Positions 33,503 to 42,761 of a stretch of 60,325 bases of DNA are shown piece after piece. Made by a program: the position numbers and the translations under genes. The stretch is from Candidatus Gastranaerophilales bacterium (lineage in GTDB: Bacteria > Cyanobacteriota > Vampirovibrionia > Gastranaerophilales > Gastranaerophilaceae). The number at the start of each line of letters is the position of its first letter. The first letter of the stretch is position 1. Below the pieces are notes generated by a model. It searched no databases. It was not told the origin of the DNA and was given only the letters and a program-made list of their open reading frames with translations. The stretch spans positions 1 through 60,325 of the forward strand of contig UNSJ01000007.1 of the NCBI GenBank assembly GCA_900548405.1. The letters run 5' to 3'.

Positions 33503-36500
33503 ATGAAAAAATTTTTGATATTTGCAATATCAGCATTAGGTTTGATATTAGCAGGACTGTATTTGGCATTCTTGTTTTATTTACCAAAGGCTGTGGATTT
33601 AAATGAATATAAACCTTTAATCCAAGAAATTGCCAAAGAACAGGCAAATATTGATGTAAACTTCGAAAACCCGCAAATAGTTACGACACCATCACTTCAA
33701 GCCGGATTTAAGACAGGAGAAATTTCAATAAAACTTCCTGACGGCTCAGTTCTTTTCAGTGCAGACTCACTTCAGGGAAGAATTTCACTTCCAAGTCTTA
33801 TACTTTTAACAGTAAAAGTTTCATGTGCCGAAGTAATATCCCCGAGAATTAATCTTGATATTGAAAACGGAGAACAATTCAAAGTTGTAAGACTTGTAGA
33901 AGACATTTTAAACAAACAAAAAAATGCGCCTCCAAAAGAAGAAGTTCAGCCTCTACCTTTTGACCCTTCAATTATCAAAATAAAAGTTCCGAATGCAAAA
34001 ATAACTGATTACAAAGCCGTTATAAATGACCTGAAATCAGGTCACAGTTTGACTTTAACAGGAGAAAAACTTACAGCAGGCTACAATAACGGTAAAACAG
34101 CAAGAATTAAAACTTATGCAAGACTTTTAAGCGATGATAAAACAAACATCACTGCAAATGTTAATATAAGTTCGTTTATTCCTCCTGCAAAACCTGCTGA
34201 TCCTGATGATGACCCGGCTGAAAAAATTGAACTCCCTTTTGTTAATCCTGTGCTGATATACAGAGATTATGACCTGAAATCAAATATTGAAACTAAATTA
34301 AAAATAAGACAGAATGAAAACGGTCTGATTACATTAAAAGGATATTTTAACATTGACAATACAACAATGAATCTTTCAGGTTTACAGCTGCCTGAAAGTT
34401 ATATAAAATCTAAATTCTACGGAACTTATGCAGACTTGGACACAAACATTTATCTGGCTAAAAATCAAAATATTAACTTAAAAGGTAAAATCGGATACGG
34501 CAAAAAACCGTTTGCTGACATAAGCCTTATTACCGAAAGAATTTTCTTTAATGATATGATAATTCTTTCAAAAGCTTTGCTTGATACCCTTCATATTAAA
34601 AATGACTTAGTTTCGTTAAAAGGTAACGGCTACTGGGCTGCGAACACTCAAATCAAAACAGATTTAAAGAAAATTCAATCAAAAGGCTGCATAATTGCAA
34701 GAAATGGAAGTATTTCAAACGGCATAACCAAACTTGTGTTTGATAAGATTAATGCTAATTTAATTTTCCAGGACAATATGTTGAAAGTTATTGATACTCA
34801 TACATATATAAATGGTAATGTTTTAAAAGCCGAAGGCCAGATTGACTCGGATTCTACTGCAGATTTAAAAATCCATTCCGAAAAACTTCCGCTACCGGGA
34901 CTTTTTCTTGCATTTGCTCCATCAGACTTAAAGAAATCATTTATTTTAAGTTCAGGTAATTTGTCCTTAGACGGAAGATTACAGGGTGAGCTTAAAAAAT
35001 CACTAATAACAGCAAGCGTAACCCTAAAAGATTTTGTAATAAGCGATAAAAATAATTCAATGATAATAGGCAATGAAAAACTTATTGCAGGGATAGTCAG
35101 CGATTTAGCAACTCTTGACGGAAATATAATCAATAAAAACCTGAGCTTAACACTTCCTTTGACAGGTTCTATAATTAGAAACCCTAAACTTGAAATTAAA
35201 CTCGATGAAAATGATATTAATGTAAAACCTTTTGAATTATTGGTAAACAGCAATTCTAAAATAAATCTTCTCGGATCAATATCATCATACAGTTCTTCAC
35301 CGTTGATTGATTTAAAAGCAGACGGTCATCTTAACTCTGTTGATTTAAGAAGATTTGCAGGACACGATGCAGAACCGTTTATTGATGCTCAAGGAAATAT
35401 TCCCGTTAAAATAAAAATTACAGGAAACGATAAGAAACAATCAATTATTGCGCAATTAAAATCAGATGCACAAAATTACATTACACCTGTACATATTCAA
35501 TCAATGCAGGGAAAACAAAGTATTTTACAGGCAAAAATAGATTACAAAGGCGATAGAGTTCATATCAGAAATACAGGTTTTTACACAGGAACATCATTAT
35601 TCGGTGATGATTTAGCTTTGAATACACAAAACGCAAAAGAAGTTTTTAAGGTTTCAGGCACAATAGTGAACCTTAATACTGCTGAACCTTTTATAAATCT
35701 AATAAGAATTTCTGTTCCCGAAGAAATTAATGCTAAGCTTACAGCATTTACAAACTCAAATCTGAAAGCCGACGGCAGATTACTAATATTCGGTAAACTG
35801 GCTTCACCTTTGATGAGAGGAAGCTTTAAGATTAAGGATTTGAGGATACCTGAAATATTTTTAACAATGGATGAAGCTGATGTCAATCTTTCAGGCAAAA
35901 ATATTGTTTTGGCTGTCAGAAGACTATTGCTTAACGGGTCAGATATTAATATTACAGCCCGAACAGACATAAATCCTCACCCTCAATTTACATTATCAAG
36001 ACTTGATGTAAGATCAAGATTTATTGACTTAGACAGGCTGATGAAGGTTCCTGAAGCACTTGCAAAATACACTGCTCCTCCGCTGCCGTCTTCAAATACA
36101 CAAACTGCAGATATACCTGTTGTTATCAGAAACGGTTCAATTAATATGAGAAGAATTAAAACAGGTGAAATTATTGCAACCAACACAACAGGAAGAATTT
36201 CAATGAGAAACAATAATTTCTTCTTGAATAACCTTAGAACAACAGCTTTTGACGGAATAATCAGAGGTGATATTACTGCTAATCTTATAACTACTGCACT
36301 TCAAATAAGAACACGAGGTACAGGCTTAAATGTTGAAAAAGCATTACTTGCACTGGCAAACATGAAAGATACGCTTTCAGGCGATCTTGCATTCAGAACT
36401 GATATCACACTTAGCGGTTCAACAATGGAAGAACAAATGAAATCTTTAAAAGGTACTGTTACTTTTGCAATGACAGACGGTCAACTAGGACCTTTCGGTA

Positions 36501-37189
36501 AATTAGAAAATATGATACTTGCCGAAAACATCAGAGAATCACAATTCTTTCAAACAGCTCTCGGCGGAGTTATCAACAATCTTGCAACAGTTGACACATC
36601 ACATTTCAGCCTGATGAACGGACAAATACTTTTTGACAACGGAATAGCACACATCAATCCTATAACTACTATTGGAAATGTTATGTGCCTGCATATATCA
36701 GGAGACTTTAATCTTCTTGAAAACACAACAGATATGAAAGTTCGTGCCAAACTCGGTTCAGTAATCGCCAACATGTTAGGACCTATTGCGCAATTAAACC
36801 CTATAAACCTTGTACAGGCAACACCCGGATTAAATGTTGTCATGGCTCAAGCTTTCTCATTGTTCTGCGAACAATTAACTCCTGAAGAATCAGCAGCAAT
36901 ACCAAACCTGCCTACAAAACTTGATGACAATATGGCAACAAAATTTCAGATAGTTTTAAGAGGAGATGTTGCAAAACCAATGTCTTTAATTAAATCTTTT
37001 AAATGGCTGGCTCTTGCATCGGAAATCGAACAAGCACAAAATTTTGTAAGCACATTACCTGATCCGTCAATTGTAGAGGACCCTAATAATGCTACAATAG
37101 AAGCTATACTGAAAGCTCAGGAATTACAGGCAAAAGAAGATGCAAAACTTACAAATAAATTAATCAGATTTTTTAAGAAAAAGAAATAG
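33503..37189 (+). CDS. AsmA-family giant inner-membrane/periplasmic protein
   Basis: 1228 aa. One N-terminal transmembrane helix (about 4-28, LIFAISALGLILAGLYLAFL), then a long beta-rich periplasmic part with repeating amphipathic strands. The C-terminal AsmA-like region (about 870-1150: LNNLRTTAFDGIIRGDITAN, GDLAFRTDITLSGST, GTVTFAMTDGQLGPF, LENTTDMKVRAKLGS) matches the family. Members (TamB, YhdP, AsmA) form bridge-like grooves for phospholipid transport to the outer membrane, fitting the MlaD gene nearby. Followed after 14 nt by the GH13 gene, so co-transcribed. Confidence 0.88.
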   Translation: MKKFLIFAISALGLILAGLYLAFLFYLPKAVDLNEYKPLIQEIAKEQANIDVNFENPQIVTTPSLQAGFKTGEISIKLPDGSVLFSADSLQGRISLPSLILLTVKVSCAEVISPRINLDIENGEQFKVVRLVEDILNKQKNAPPKEEVQPLPFDPSIIKIKVPNAKITDYKAVINDLKSGHSLTLTGEKLTAGYNNGKTARIKTYARLLSDDKTNITANVNISSFIPPAKPADPDDDPAEKIELPFVNPVLIYRDYDLKSNIETKLKIRQNENGLITLKGYFNIDNTTMNLSGLQLPESYIKSKFYGTYADLDTNIYLAKNQNINLKGKIGYGKKPFADISLITERIFFNDMIILSKALLDTLHIKNDLVSLKGNGYWAANTQIKTDLKKIQSKGCIIARNGSISNGITKLVFDKINANLIFQDNMLKVIDTHTYINGNVLKAEGQIDSDSTADLKIHSEKLPLPGLFLAFAPSDLKKSFILSSGNLSLDGRLQGELKKSLITASVTLKDFVISDKNNSMIIGNEKLIAGIVSDLATLDGNIINKNLSLTLPLTGSIIRNPKLEIKLDENDINVKPFELLVNSNSKINLLGSISSYSSSPLIDLKADGHLNSVDLRRFAGHDAEPFIDAQGNIPVKIKITGNDKKQSIIAQLKSDAQNYITPVHIQSMQGKQSILQAKIDYKGDRVHIRNTGFYTGTSLFGDDLALNTQNAKEVFKVSGTIVNLNTAEPFINLIRISVPEEINAKLTAFTNSNLKADGRLLIFGKLASPLMRGSFKIKDLRIPEIFLTMDEADVNLSGKNIVLAVRRLLLNGSDINITARTDINPHPQFTLSRLDVRSRFIDLDRLMKVPEALAKYTAPPLPSSNTQTADIPVVIRNGSINMRRIKTGEIIATNTTGRISMRNNNFFLNNLRTTAFDGIIRGDITANLITTALQIRTRGTGLNVEKALLALANMKDTLSGDLAFRTDITLSGSTMEEQMKSLKGTVTFAMTDGQLGPFGKLENMILAENIRESQFFQTALGGVINNLATVDTSHFSLMNGQILFDNGIAHINPITTIGNVMCLHISGDFNLLENTTDMKVRAKLGSVIANMLGPIAQLNPINLVQATPGLNVVMAQAFSLFCEQLTPEESAAIPNLPTKLDDNMATKFQIVLRGDVAKPMSLIKSFKWLALASEIEQAQNFVSTLPDPSIVEDPNNATIEAILKAQELQAKEDAKLTNKLIRFFKKKK

Positions 37190-37203
37190 AGAGGCAATAT
37201 AAA

Positions 37204-39243
37204 GTGAAAAAATTAACATCATTATTATTAACATTACTCCTTACATTCAATTTCGCAGCTGTTGAAGCTGTTGCAATTGATAGTATTCAACAAAAAGAAG
37301 TTATTAAACAGGAAGAAAATGCAATTATCCCTTCCAAACTTGAAAAAGAAATTAAAACATCATTAGCAAAAGTCTACGGACAAGATAATGTTGAAGTGAT
37401 GTATTCCAATATTCTTGAAATCGCTAAAAAGGCAAAAGAACAACGCTCGCTTAGTCTTTTGGAAGATGACTTAAACCGTAAGTCAGACTGGTACAAAGAT
37501 GAAGTTATTTATATGTTTTACGCAAATCATTTCGGCGTAAAAAGCCTCGATAAGAATAACACTTTTAAAGATGATATTGAAATGCTTGATTACTTAAAAG
37601 GATTAGGTGTTACAACAATATATATTCTTCCGTTTGTTGACTCTCCAATGGAAGATGCAGGATTTGATATAAGAAATCCGCGTGATATTAGAGCAGACCT
37701 GGGCGGGATGTTTGAATTCCAAAAGTTCCTGTCTGCTGCAAGAGCAAAAGGCTTTAAAATAAAAGCTGACTTAGTTCTTAACCACTTGTCAGATCAGCAT
37801 GAATGGTTCCAGCAAGCTTTAAAAGGCGATACATCAAAGATTAATTACTTTGTTGTAAGAGAAAAGATGCCTGAATATACAAAATACAAAGATCCGAAAC
37901 TCGGTTGGGTAGCGGAATATAAAGAAGCTAACGGAAAAACTTCCAAAAGAAGAATTATTTTTCCTGAAATAACAGAAAACAATTACAGAAAAGTAACAAT
38001 TAACAATAAAGATTATTATTTCTATCACACATTTTATCCTTTCCAGCTTGATATAAATTGGGAAAATCCTAAAGTTTTATATTATAACCTTGAAACAATT
38101 GCGTTTTGGGCAAATCAAGGAGTAGACATATTCAGAATGGATGCCATTCCATACCTTATTAAGGAAGACGGAACAAATGCTGAAAACCTCGAAGAAACTC
38201 ACAGAATTATAAAAATTTTGAGTGCATTTATACAGGCAGTAGCTCCGCGCTCTGTAATTCAGGCAGAAGCTTGTCAAATGCCTAACAAAATCCTTCCTTA
38301 TTTCGGAACAGAAAGAAAATTTAAAGATGAAATTAAAGGTAAGGAAAAAGAAATTACCAGAACCGATGAAGTTCAAATAGCTTACCACTTCCCGTACATG
38401 CCTGCAATTTGGGCATCACTTGTTACGGCAGATAACAGTTATTTCTGGAAAGCTTACAAGCAAACTCCTCAAATTCCTGAAACTGCTTCTTGGGCGCTCT
38501 TTTTAAGAGTTCACGATGAACTTACTCTTGAAATGGTGAACCAGAAAACAAGAGAATTAATATTTGACGATTTAGCTCCAAAAGGCGCAGCATTCAGAAA
38601 AGGCTTCGGGGTAAGCGGAAGAATGGCAAACTTTTTGGACAACAATCCTGACAGAATAGGAATGGCATTTTCTATTTTGATGTCACTTCCTGGAATTCCT
38701 ATTATTTATTATGGTGATGAAATCGGCATCCAAAACAACTTTGCAAATGCAAAGAAAAGTGCAAAACTTCGTGAAAACAAACAGAAATCAGCTAAAAGCG
38801 TTAAAAATAATGTAAGTATGCTCAGTTACTTTGACAGTCGTGACATAAACAGAGGTCCTATAACTCAAAAAACTTTTGAAGATGCCGTTAATCATAAAGG
38901 CACATACAACAATAGAGTCTATGAGCGTGTAAAACAACTTATTAAGGTAAGAAAACAATACCCTGTTATTACACGAGGTTCTTTTGTGGAGCTTAAGACC
39001 AAATCGCCTGAAGTATTTGCCTATGTCAGAGCAACTGATGAAGACAGGGTTGTAGTAATTAACAATCTTTCTGATAAGAAAATCAAAGCCACAGTGTTGT
39101 TTACTGACGACAACTTTGGTAAAAAAGGCAAAGACATTTATTTAAAAGACCTTTTAACAGATAAAATGATTAGAGCTAAGGTTGAGAATAAAGAGCTTTC
39201 CGTCAGACTAAACGCATACGACGCGTTGTGGCTGAAAATGTGA
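37204..39243 (+). CDS. exported GH13 alpha-glucan enzyme, trehalose-synthase-like
   Basis: 679 aa. Signal peptide (MKKLTSLLLTLLLTFNFAAV), a helical linker, then a GH13 barrel. Visible motifs: DLVLNHLSDQHEWFQQA; VDIFRMDAIPYL (nucleophile Asp near 312); VIQAEACQ (acid/base Glu near 354); FLRVHDELTLEMV (HD near 436); and GIPIIYYGDEIG. The last two closely follow trehalose synthase (maltose glucosyltransferase), where the usual form is FLRNHDELTLEMV; Asn is Val here. TreS is normally cytosolic, so export is unusual and a different glucan substrate is possible. Start GTG with AGAGAGG 10 nt upstream. Confidence 0.8.
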   Translation: MKKLTSLLLTLLLTFNFAAVEAVAIDSIQQKEVIKQEENAIIPSKLEKEIKTSLAKVYGQDNVEVMYSNILEIAKKAKEQRSLSLLEDDLNRKSDWYKDEVIYMFYANHFGVKSLDKNNTFKDDIEMLDYLKGLGVTTIYILPFVDSPMEDAGFDIRNPRDIRADLGGMFEFQKFLSAARAKGFKIKADLVLNHLSDQHEWFQQALKGDTSKINYFVVREKMPEYTKYKDPKLGWVAEYKEANGKTSKRRIIFPEITENNYRKVTINNKDYYFYHTFYPFQLDINWENPKVLYYNLETIAFWANQGVDIFRMDAIPYLIKEDGTNAENLEETHRIIKILSAFIQAVAPRSVIQAEACQMPNKILPYFGTERKFKDEIKGKEKEITRTDEVQIAYHFPYMPAIWASLVTADNSYFWKAYKQTPQIPETASWALFLRVHDELTLEMVNQKTRELIFDDLAPKGAAFRKGFGVSGRMANFLDNNPDRIGMAFSILMSLPGIPIIYYGDEIGIQNNFANAKKSAKLRENKQKSAKSVKNNVSMLSYFDSRDINRGPITQKTFEDAVNHKGTYNNRVYERVKQLIKVRKQYPVITRGSFVELKTKSPEVFAYVRATDEDRVVVINNLSDKKIKATVLFTDDNFGKKGKDIYLKDLLTDKMIRAKVENKELSVRLNAYDALWLKM

Positions 39244-39267
39244 AACTGACCAGACTAGCTGAACAAA

Positions 39268-39465
39268 CTAACAATCAATATCAAAGTATTTTATTAAGAT
39301 CCAAATCAATTTTCCAAGCTCTAATGATACATATTGGTATTTTTCATAGCTTTCATCACATTTGTTAAACTTAACTGAATCAAGAAATAACTCATTTAAA
39401 TTTACCATTTTCTTTATTGCTATTTCAACCTCTTTTTCACTTGGTTTTGTTTTATTTTCTTCCAT
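39268..39465 (-). CDS. small uncharacterised protein
   Basis: 65 aa, charged, mostly helical, with a hydrophobic end (LGKLIWILIKYFDIDC). No recognised domain. Support is limited to an AAGGA ribosome-binding site before the ATG and a complete frame in a gap between genes. Confidence 0.4.
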   Translation of the reverse strand: MEENKTKPSEKEVEIAIKKMVNLNELFLDSVKFNKCDESYEKYQYVSLELGKLIWILIKYFDIDC

Positions 39466-39707
39466 AATTTATCCTTATATTATCTACATAAATAATATAA
39501 GCAATTAATACACCTTAGTCGACCGCCAATTGGCACAGTAGTATAACAACAATTTAATTTAATTTTATTTCCTATTTTAGTTGATTACAATAAATAACTA
39601 ATTGTGTATTATAAATTCCAAGGGCAAAAGCTCCTTAATCAGTTCTCATACTTCTGCGGCACAAACTACAAATTTGTTTAACCGATAGAAGGAAGGGGGT
39701 GATAAAG

Positions 39708-39782
39708 TTGATATTCACAACATGTGAAAAAGAGTTAATACTCATATTACTAATTGTATTAACTCTTAAATTCAACAAATAA
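39708..39782 (+). CDS. hydrophobic 24-aa peptide, type I toxin-like
   Basis: TTG start at 39708, with AAGGGGGTGAT (an almost full-length anti-SD complement) ending 4 nt upstream. The peptide has a short polar N-terminus containing Cys-Glu-Lys-Glu, a hydrophobic core LILILLIVLTL and a basic end KFNK. An alternative GTG (39699) would give 27 aa. It is directly followed by a strong terminator, so the unit is promoter - strong RBS - tiny membrane peptide - terminator, as in type I toxin genes and small holin-like peptides. No antisense RNA was identified. It could also be chance. Confidence 0.45.
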   Translation: MIFTTCEKELILILLIVLTLKFNK

Positions 39783-39825
39783 AAGGGGCTTTTATGTGCG
39801 GACTGCAATCCGCACGCCCTTTTTT
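39781..39825 (+). terminator. strong hairpin terminator after the 24-aa peptide
   Basis: GTGCGGA (39796-39802), loop CTGCAA, TCCGCAC (39809-39815), enclosed by AAAAGGGGC/GCCCTTTTTT outer arms and a T run. Read from the other strand it can also stop the acyltransferase transcript ending at 39836. Confidence 0.85.
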
Positions 39826-39835
39826 ATATTATAAA

Positions 39836-40924
39836 CTATTTTTTTAAAATTTCAAGTGCTTTATTATGCATTTTCTTTAAGAAAACTCCTGCGTAAGTTG
39901 TTGCAATCATTGTGATTACAAAATACAAATACGTAGTTTGAACGGGATTATAAATCCAATATATATCATGGCTTGCACGTTCAGAAGAAGGTATACCGTG
40001 AATCCACATAAATATTGCTGTAATAATGTACATTACAAGCAAATGGTTTGCCATAATATGATAGGTTACTTTGCCCATATCTTCTATAAATTTAATATCT
40101 TTTACATAAGGGTATAATATTTTAACCACAAATAATGATGCCCAAATTCCTGTAAGGCTTGTTATAACAGGTACAAACAGCTGCTCGTCAAACCTTGCCC
40201 ACACAAGAACATAACTCAATCCGATACCGTGCTCAGGGTTATAATCCCTGTTAAACATCCATAATACAGATTGTAAAATTACCACAGCACCAAGCCACTT
40301 AGGGGTGAAAATATTGTAATTATCTTTTATATAATGAGTGTAAAAATAGCCCAGATAAACAAAAAGCATTGAAAACATTGTTCTTATAACAACAAGCATC
40401 AAAGGCGTTACAGCAAACCATTTTGAAAAAGGTATTGCTAAAATCCCAAGAATTCCAAAAAATGCCAGATGAATATATTTGTTTTTAGTAACAGCATTTA
40501 AAACCCTGAATAAGAACAAAAATACAATCATTGTCATAAATAACTGGGTTACAAACCACAACGGACAAGAAAGGTCAAACTGGTGACCATTCAAAAACGG
40601 AGTAATAAAAAAGTTTTTTAAACTTAACGGCATTCCCCAAAACTTTCCTGTAAGTTTTGCTATCAATACAGTTATACCCAGGTAAAAAAGGTTATACCAA
40701 AAATAAGGCACTAAAAGACTTTTTATTCTTCTTTCAACAAAAGTTGTTACATCATAAAGATATTTTTCTTTAAACAAGCATCCTGATATAAAGAAAAACA
40801 ATGCCAACTGGAAAGAATAAGGCGGGAAAATCCCCAAAAGAGAGAACTCTAAATGCCCTGATACAACAAGCATTATAGCCAATGCTTTCAATACATTCAT
40901 TTCATTTGAAAAAACTTTTTCCAT
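39836..40924 (-). CDS. membrane acyltransferase (Acyltransferase_3 family)
   Basis: 362 aa, about ten transmembrane helices. N-terminal motif NVLKALAIMLVVSGHLEF (active-site His near residue 23), then FFFISGCLFKEKY and RRIKSLLVPYFWYN: typical of inner-membrane O-acyltransferases (OafA/NolX type) that acetylate surface sugars. Next to galE, fitting surface-polysaccharide modification. The ATG lies 7 nt after an extended -10 (TGt-TATCAT, 40936-40931 on the minus strand) with no Shine-Dalgarno, so probably leaderless. Confidence 0.85.
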   Translation of the reverse strand: MEKVFSNEMNVLKALAIMLVVSGHLEFSLLGIFPPYSFQLALFFFISGCLFKEKYLYDVTTFVERRIKSLLVPYFWYNLFYLGITVLIAKLTGKFWGMPLSLKNFFITPFLNGHQFDLSCPLWFVTQLFMTMIVFLFLFRVLNAVTKNKYIHLAFFGILGILAIPFSKWFAVTPLMLVVIRTMFSMLFVYLGYFYTHYIKDNYNIFTPKWLGAVVILQSVLWMFNRDYNPEHGIGLSYVLVWARFDEQLFVPVITSLTGIWASLFVVKILYPYVKDIKFIEDMGKVTYHIMANHLLVMYIITAIFMWIHGIPSSERASHDIYWIYNPVQTTYLYFVITMIATTYAGVFLKKMHNKALEILKK

Positions 40925-40978
40925 AACACGATGATAACATAAAAATTTTGATATATAATAAACTGACAGGAGAAAAAA

Positions 40979-42004
40979 ATGACAATTTTAGTTTTAGGCG
41001 GCGCAGGTTACATAGGTTCACATACAGTTTACGAACTCATAGATAATGGCGAAGATGTTGTAATTATTGACAATTTATTAACCGGGCACGAAGAAGCTGT
41101 CCATCCTAAAGCAAGATTTTACAAAGGTGATATAAGAGATAAAGAATTTTTGGACAGTGTCTTTAAAAAAGAAAAGATTGATGCGGTAATCCATTTTGCG
41201 GCAAGTTCTCTTGTCGGCGAAAGTATGGAAAAACCTTTGAAATATTATGATAACAATCTTTGCGGTACAAAAATTTTATTGGATTCAATGGTTGAACACG
41301 GAATTGATAAAATTGTTTTTTCCTCAACAGCTGCTGTGTACGGAGAACCTGAAAGAATTCCTATTCTTGAAACAGACAAAACAGAACCGACAAACACATA
41401 TGGCGAAACAAAACTTTCTATGGAAAAGATGTTTAAATGGGTAGGTAAAGCACACGGTTTGAGATATGTATCTTTAAGATATTTCAATGCCTGCGGTGCT
41501 CATGTTTCAGGCAAAATCGGCGAAGACCACAATCCTGAATCACATTTAATCCCGTTGATATTGCAGGTTCCGAACGGCAAACGCGAATTTATCTCAATAT
41601 TCGGCGAGGATTATCAGACAAAAGACGGAACTTGTATAAGAGATTACATCCACGTAACCGATTTGGCACAGGCACATATTCTTGCGGTCAAATATTTACA
41701 AAACGGCGGAAAAAGCGACATTTTTAATCTTGGCAACGGAATAGGATTTTCCGTAAAAGAAGTAATTGAAACAGCAAGAAAAGTTACTCAAAAAGAAATT
41801 CCTGCAAAAGTTACACCAAGACGAACAGGAGATCCTGCAAAATTAATCGCATCAAGCGATAAAGCTAAAAAAGTTTTGGGCTGGAAACCTCAACATGCCG
41901 AACTTGATGAAATTATTTCAACAGCTTGGAATTGGCATAAAAATCATCCCGACGGTTTCAAAAATAATTTATTAGCACAAGCTCATAGCCATGAAGCGGA
42001 ATAA
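40979..42004 (+). CDS. galE: UDP-glucose 4-epimerase
   Basis: 341 aa extended SDR enzyme. GGAGYIGSHT NAD-binding loop, FAASSLVGES, SSTAAVYGEP, YGETKLSMEK (catalytic Tyr-Lys), RYFNACGA and NLGNGIGFSV. Interconverts UDP-glucose and UDP-galactose for surface glycans. TATAAT (40954-40959) and AGGAG before the ATG. Confidence 0.95.
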   Translation: MTILVLGGAGYIGSHTVYELIDNGEDVVIIDNLLTGHEEAVHPKARFYKGDIRDKEFLDSVFKKEKIDAVIHFAASSLVGESMEKPLKYYDNNLCGTKILLDSMVEHGIDKIVFSSTAAVYGEPERIPILETDKTEPTNTYGETKLSMEKMFKWVGKAHGLRYVSLRYFNACGAHVSGKIGEDHNPESHLIPLILQVPNGKREFISIFGEDYQTKDGTCIRDYIHVTDLAQAHILAVKYLQNGGKSDIFNLGNGIGFSVKEVIETARKVTQKEIPAKVTPRRTGDPAKLIASSDKAKKVLGWKPQHAELDEIISTAWNWHKNHPDGFKNNLLAQAHSHEAE

Positions 42005-42020
42005 AAATTAAGATATATAA

Positions 42021-42047
42021 TCCTATAATTAAAATAAAATTATAGGA
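42021..42047 (+). promoter_or_regulatory. hairpin masking the ribosome-binding site of the pirin gene
   Basis: TCCTATAATT (42021-42030) pairs perfectly with AATTATAGGA (42038-42047) over a 7-nt loop. The right arm contains the AGGA of AGGAG, 9 nt ahead of the ATG at 42057. In a transcript coming from galE the site would be paired. A local TATAAT (42015-42020) would start transcription inside the left arm and so free it. Confidence 0.6.
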
Positions 42048-42056
42048 GATAATAAA

Positions 42057-42761
42057 ATGTATAAACTCAGACCAAAAGATGCAAGAGGCACAACTCTTAC
42101 AAATTGGCTGAACAGCAGACATTCATTTTCATTCGGAGATTATTACGACCCGACTAATATGGGCTTTAGCGACTTAAGAGTTATAAATGACGATATTGTT
42201 GCTCCGGGTCAAGGTTTTGGTCTGCATCCGCATAAAAATATGGAAATTTTAAGTCTGGTTTTAGAGGGCTCTCTTGAACATAAAGACAGTATGGGAAACG
42301 CTTCTATAATTAATAAGGGTGAAGTCCAAAAAATGAGCGCCGGCTCAGGAATTTACCATAGCGAGTTTAACCCGTCAAAAAAAAATCATGTTCACTTTTT
42401 ACAAATATGGATTTTACCTGATAAAAATGATTTAAGACCTTATTATGAACAGAAATTCTTTAACATTGAAAAAAACAGAAACGAATTAGTATTAATTGCA
42501 TCTAAAACAGGGATTAAAAATTCTATAAAAATAAGTCAGGATGTCAAGATTTATCAGTGTTTGCTTGACTATGGAAAAACAGTTGAATTTACTATTAATT
42601 CCGAACGTAAGTATTGGATTCAAATTGCAGAAGGCGCTATTAACATTAACTCTAAAAGATTTGATGCAGGTGACGGCATTGCAATTATTGATGAAAGCAA
42701 CTTGTTACAAATTCAATCGGTTGAAAGTATCAGTAATTTCCTGATTTTTGACTTGAGATAA
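42057..42761 (+). CDS. pirin-family cupin protein (YhaK-like)
   Basis: 234 aa. Begins with the pirin motif RGTTLTNWLNSRHSFSFGDY, then the cupin metal site GFGLHPHKNMEILSLVLEG (two His, Glu) and SAGSGIYHSEFN. Pirins are iron-binding cupins; some are quercetinases, others redox sensors. The 3' end overlaps pnuC by 57 nt in convergent orientation. AGGAG ribosome-binding site is within a hairpin arm. Confidence 0.9.
   Translation: MYKLRPKDARGTTLTNWLNSRHSFSFGDYYDPTNMGFSDLRVINDDIVAPGQGFGLHPHKNMEILSLVLEGSLEHKDSMGNASIINKGEVQKMSAGSGIYHSEFNPSKKNHVHFLQIWILPDKNDLRPYYEQKFFNIEKNRNELVLIASKTGIKNSIKISQDVKIYQCLLDYGKTVEFTINSERKYWIQIAEGAININSKRFDAGDGIAIIDESNLLQIQSVESISNFLIFDLR

Larger units (their letters stand above)
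39466..39835. other. 370-nt gap containing a possible toxin-like peptide unit
   Basis: No conventional gene. Contents: AT-rich sequence (39480-39600), a plausible promoter (TTACAA 39585-39590, TATTAT 39607-39612), a G-rich ribosome-binding site (39687-39704), a hydrophobic 24-codon frame (39708-39782) and a strong hairpin terminator (39796-39825). Confidence 0.6.

Noticed and set aside
34798..35253. 151-codon minus-strand frame inside the AsmA gene
   Set aside because: Antisense shadow of the large AsmA reading frame, without start signals.
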